DNA of 64,000 nucleotides. It comes from Oxytricha trifallax. Its lineage: Eukaryota; Ciliophora; Spirotrichea; Sporadotrichida; Oxytrichidae. Below are positions 61,618 through 64,000 of the stretch, one piece after another. The stretch's first letter is position 1. Each line of letters begins with the position of its first letter. The DNA is taken from positions 62,001 to 126,000 of the forward strand of contig ARYC01000261.1 of assembly GCA_000711775.1 (NCBI GenBank), written 5' to 3'. Position numbers and translations under genes: made by a program. Below the pieces are notes generated by a model. That model did not search any database. It was given only the letters and a program-made list of their open reading frames with translations, and was not told where the DNA came from.

Positions 61618-64000
61618 TTATATGGTCATAGAATCAATTTAAGTAATTATTAAAATAATATAATTGATAATAAATTATGATTTCCATAGAATCAATTTAA
61701 CTTATAAAAATCATAAATCATACTAATCATTATTTGGAGGAAGTGTTTCAATTATGTTTAAAATTGGAATTCTAATTTTTCTAATAAACTTGATTATAAA
61801 TAAAATAATAATACAAATTATTAATAATTACTAATAGGAAAAATGTAATAAAGATATTTTGACTATATTATAATAATTTTTTATAATTTTTTTCTTCTAA
61901 TGTAATAAACTTTTTTAATCAGAATTTTTCTTATATTTCAAGTTAGACATATTTTTTTTACTTATTAGACTTCACTTCATTTTAACTATATAATAGTTAA
62001 TAATACTTTATTGGAACTTCTTTTAAGGGATATATTTCAAAAAAGAAAAAAAGAAAAAATTATTAATTTTTTTATATTCTTCTAAGTTTAATTGAATTGT
62101 ACCACGTTACTCAAAGAAAAAGTAAAATAACAAATTACAAAGAATTAAGAAAATTTTCTCAAGACAATTCAATAATTAGTTTGGATACTTCAAAGTTTGA
62201 TTTAGCATTCAAGTTTACAATTAATAAAGTATATATTAAAGTGTGATAAATGATTTATAAATAAATATAACTATTATCAACAATGAACGGCAATTCGTAT
62301 ATAAAAATCTATAATAATAAATTAAAATTTTAATATAACTTAATTCAGATATTATGAATAATTTAACAAGCCTTATTATTCCAGTAGTAGAATAAGGAGA
62401 TTTTTCTTGGGGAGCTGATACTAATACTTATTAAAATAATATAAATATAAATATCTGAGTAAATATTATTTTCTAACGTATAATATTATATTAATTACTT
62501 ATAGTGAAAAATTAACTTATTTCAACTTGTCAAAGTTTGATAAACCCCTTTTAATTAAATAAATTTATAATCAAATTAACAAAAAGGTAAATATGCTCTT
62601 ATAAATAACTTGTAAATTTATTTATCCTTGAATGATTTGAAAATTAAAAGCTTTATAATATATTATCGATCATTATGAAAGCATGTTGTTAATGTCACTT
62701 TTATAAGAATTGATAATCTTATTTTAGATTTTTAGAAGATTAGAATTTAGTAGTATATCTGTAATGTGAAAAAGTACTTATCCGTATAGCAAATTACTTA
62801 TTTTCTTTTTTTTAATCCTAAGATTTGAAATTAAAAGATGGTTTAACTTTTATATATCAGTTTTATTCTTTTATGATTAAACTTTTGTATAAATGTAAAA
62901 ATTAAAGTGTGAAAAAGGACGATTTAATAATGAAGATTCATAATCAGATTATTTAAAAATAACCTAAAATTATTTATGCCCTTAGAACTTTTAGCCACAA
63001 TTATAAGGTAATTTGGCTTATAAAGAGGGGAAATATTTCTCATTAAACTTCATTAAGTGCAGTTAATAAGCACTTGACAAGTTTAACTTATATTATAAAT
63101 ATTATTTTTGATTAGAATAAAATCGTAAATAATTAGATAAAAACAATGAATATTATATATTTACAAGTTTAGAATAAGTAATTCTTGTGCTACTCAAACT
63201 GAAATAAAGTTAAATTATTAATAATTTTTGCTTCTTCTTTTTTTAATCTATCATAATTATTTTAAATAGATAGCGTAATCGACTCAGTTTAACTTCATTT
63301 AGCATAAATAAATCAATATTTTGATATTTATGAACTAGAAAACAGCCCTATTAAGACTAACATTTTATATATAAACATCCAAATAATTTTAATTATTATA
63401 TAAAGTTCCAATTTCTATATTTAAGACTATCATATCAAATTAGTTATATGGATTCAACTCTAATAGTGGTTAAGTATAGATGAATGAGATTAGTGAAAAT
63501 TATGCTATATTGGCTGATTATCAAGTTTCAAATTCAATTGGACGTCAAAATAAAACCTATTATGAATATATAGTATAATTAAACTTAAATTAATTTATAT
63601 AATTGGATAAGAAAATTAGAAACATATATAAACTAGATATAATATATTTTAATGAATCTGCTATTAAAAACAGTTTTTAAATATCTTTAACAGATTCGTA
63701 AACGCCTTTCTTTTCCATATACTTCACTCTTGTTTAATTAAGTTATAGCATATACATTATGTATTTTTTGCTTTTTATTATTAATGTAACTTAGAGTTTC
63801 ATTTTATTGAACTTATAAAACTCTTGATAGTAAAAAAGATACGATAACTAGGGAAGTAAAGACAATCTCAGAGGCACTTGCTAATACAGGAGGATTCATA
63901 GTTATGATATATTTAATGATATAATTGGCAGTTTCTGGCATTTAAGAAAACTTATTTTATCAAAGCATCGTCAAGAAAATGTTCCTTACTCATAAGTAAA
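61618..64000 (+). CDS. membrane-protein family member IV, 3' end outside window
   Basis: Blocks: YGHRINLTYKNHKSYQSLFG, then GSVSIMFKIGILIFLINL (61621-61795, first membrane segment), joined across an IES at 61627-61684 with 15-bp pointer CATAGAATCAATTTA. Next: TQRKSKITNYKELRKFSQDN and SLDTSKFDLAFKF (62108-62220), matching KSTITN/DKTVYHLDSSNFDIAY of member II; NNLTSLIIPVVEQGDFSWGA (62357); EISENYAILADYQVSNSIGR (63490); and TREVKTISEALANTGGFIVM, then QENLFYQSIVKKMFLTHK at the window edge (63850-64000). The cytoplasmic tail should follow beyond the window. Same architecture as members II and III. Confidence 0.55.

Noticed and set aside
39541..64000. Transposase gene for the MITE-like elements
   Set aside because: I searched open blocks by eye for DDE or hAT-type motifs and found none; all elements here look non-autonomous.

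Overview
This is germline (micronuclear) DNA of a spirotrich ciliate close to Oxytricha, Stylonychia or Tetmemena. Three things in the sequence show this. (1) Proteins read well only when TAA and TAG are glutamine and TGA is the sole stop (ciliate code 6), for example Gln codons inside conserved stretches of an old-yellow-enzyme gene near 37.2-37.4 kb. (2) Coding blocks (MDSs) are interrupted by short AT-rich non-coding insertions (IESs) bounded by direct repeats (pointers); removing the insertion plus one repeat restores conserved protein sequence. (3) The telomere-type string C4A4C4 occurs inside one IES and next to another gene. Somatic chromosomes of these organisms are about 3 kb, so a 64 kb AT-rich multi-gene stretch must be germline. 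Introns of about 24-47 nt are also present. All gene boundaries below span IESs and introns and are germline extents. No species can be fixed from sequence alone.

Layout. 1-8.8 kb: Q/N-rich protein (partial), EF-hand fragment, ubiquitin C-terminal hydrolase (-), long coiled-coil/RCC1 protein (+), small secreted protein (-) intact in one block. 9.0-12.7 kb: two scrambled genes, interleaved and on opposite strands. A C2H2 zinc-finger gene (-) has odd MDSs at 12.65-12.1 kb and even MDSs at 10.77-10.3 kb; a second gene (+) has MDSs spread over 9.06, 10.1-10.27 and 10.8-11.3 kb. 12.9-14.2 kb: pieces of a Q/N-rich gene (-) in long AT-rich spacers. 16.4-28.3 kb: three minus-strand genes: a VAMP7-like longin R-SNARE, a coiled-coil protein and a large low-complexity protein. 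28.6-38.7 kb: four old-yellow-enzyme paralogues, three (-) and one (+). 39.5-64 kb: four plus-strand members of a two-membrane-segment protein family, widely spaced and punctured by small inverted-repeat transposon-like elements of at least three families, plus larger hairpin elements and a probable mitochondrial rRNA fragment.

The genes do not form an operon or pathway. What unites the window is genome architecture: IES removal, pointer-guided unscrambling, IES sites conserved among paralogues, and a transposon-rich right half whose insertions lie between coding blocks, where development would discard them. The strongest finding is the interleaved pair of scrambled genes, including introns whose donor and acceptor meet only after rearrangement.
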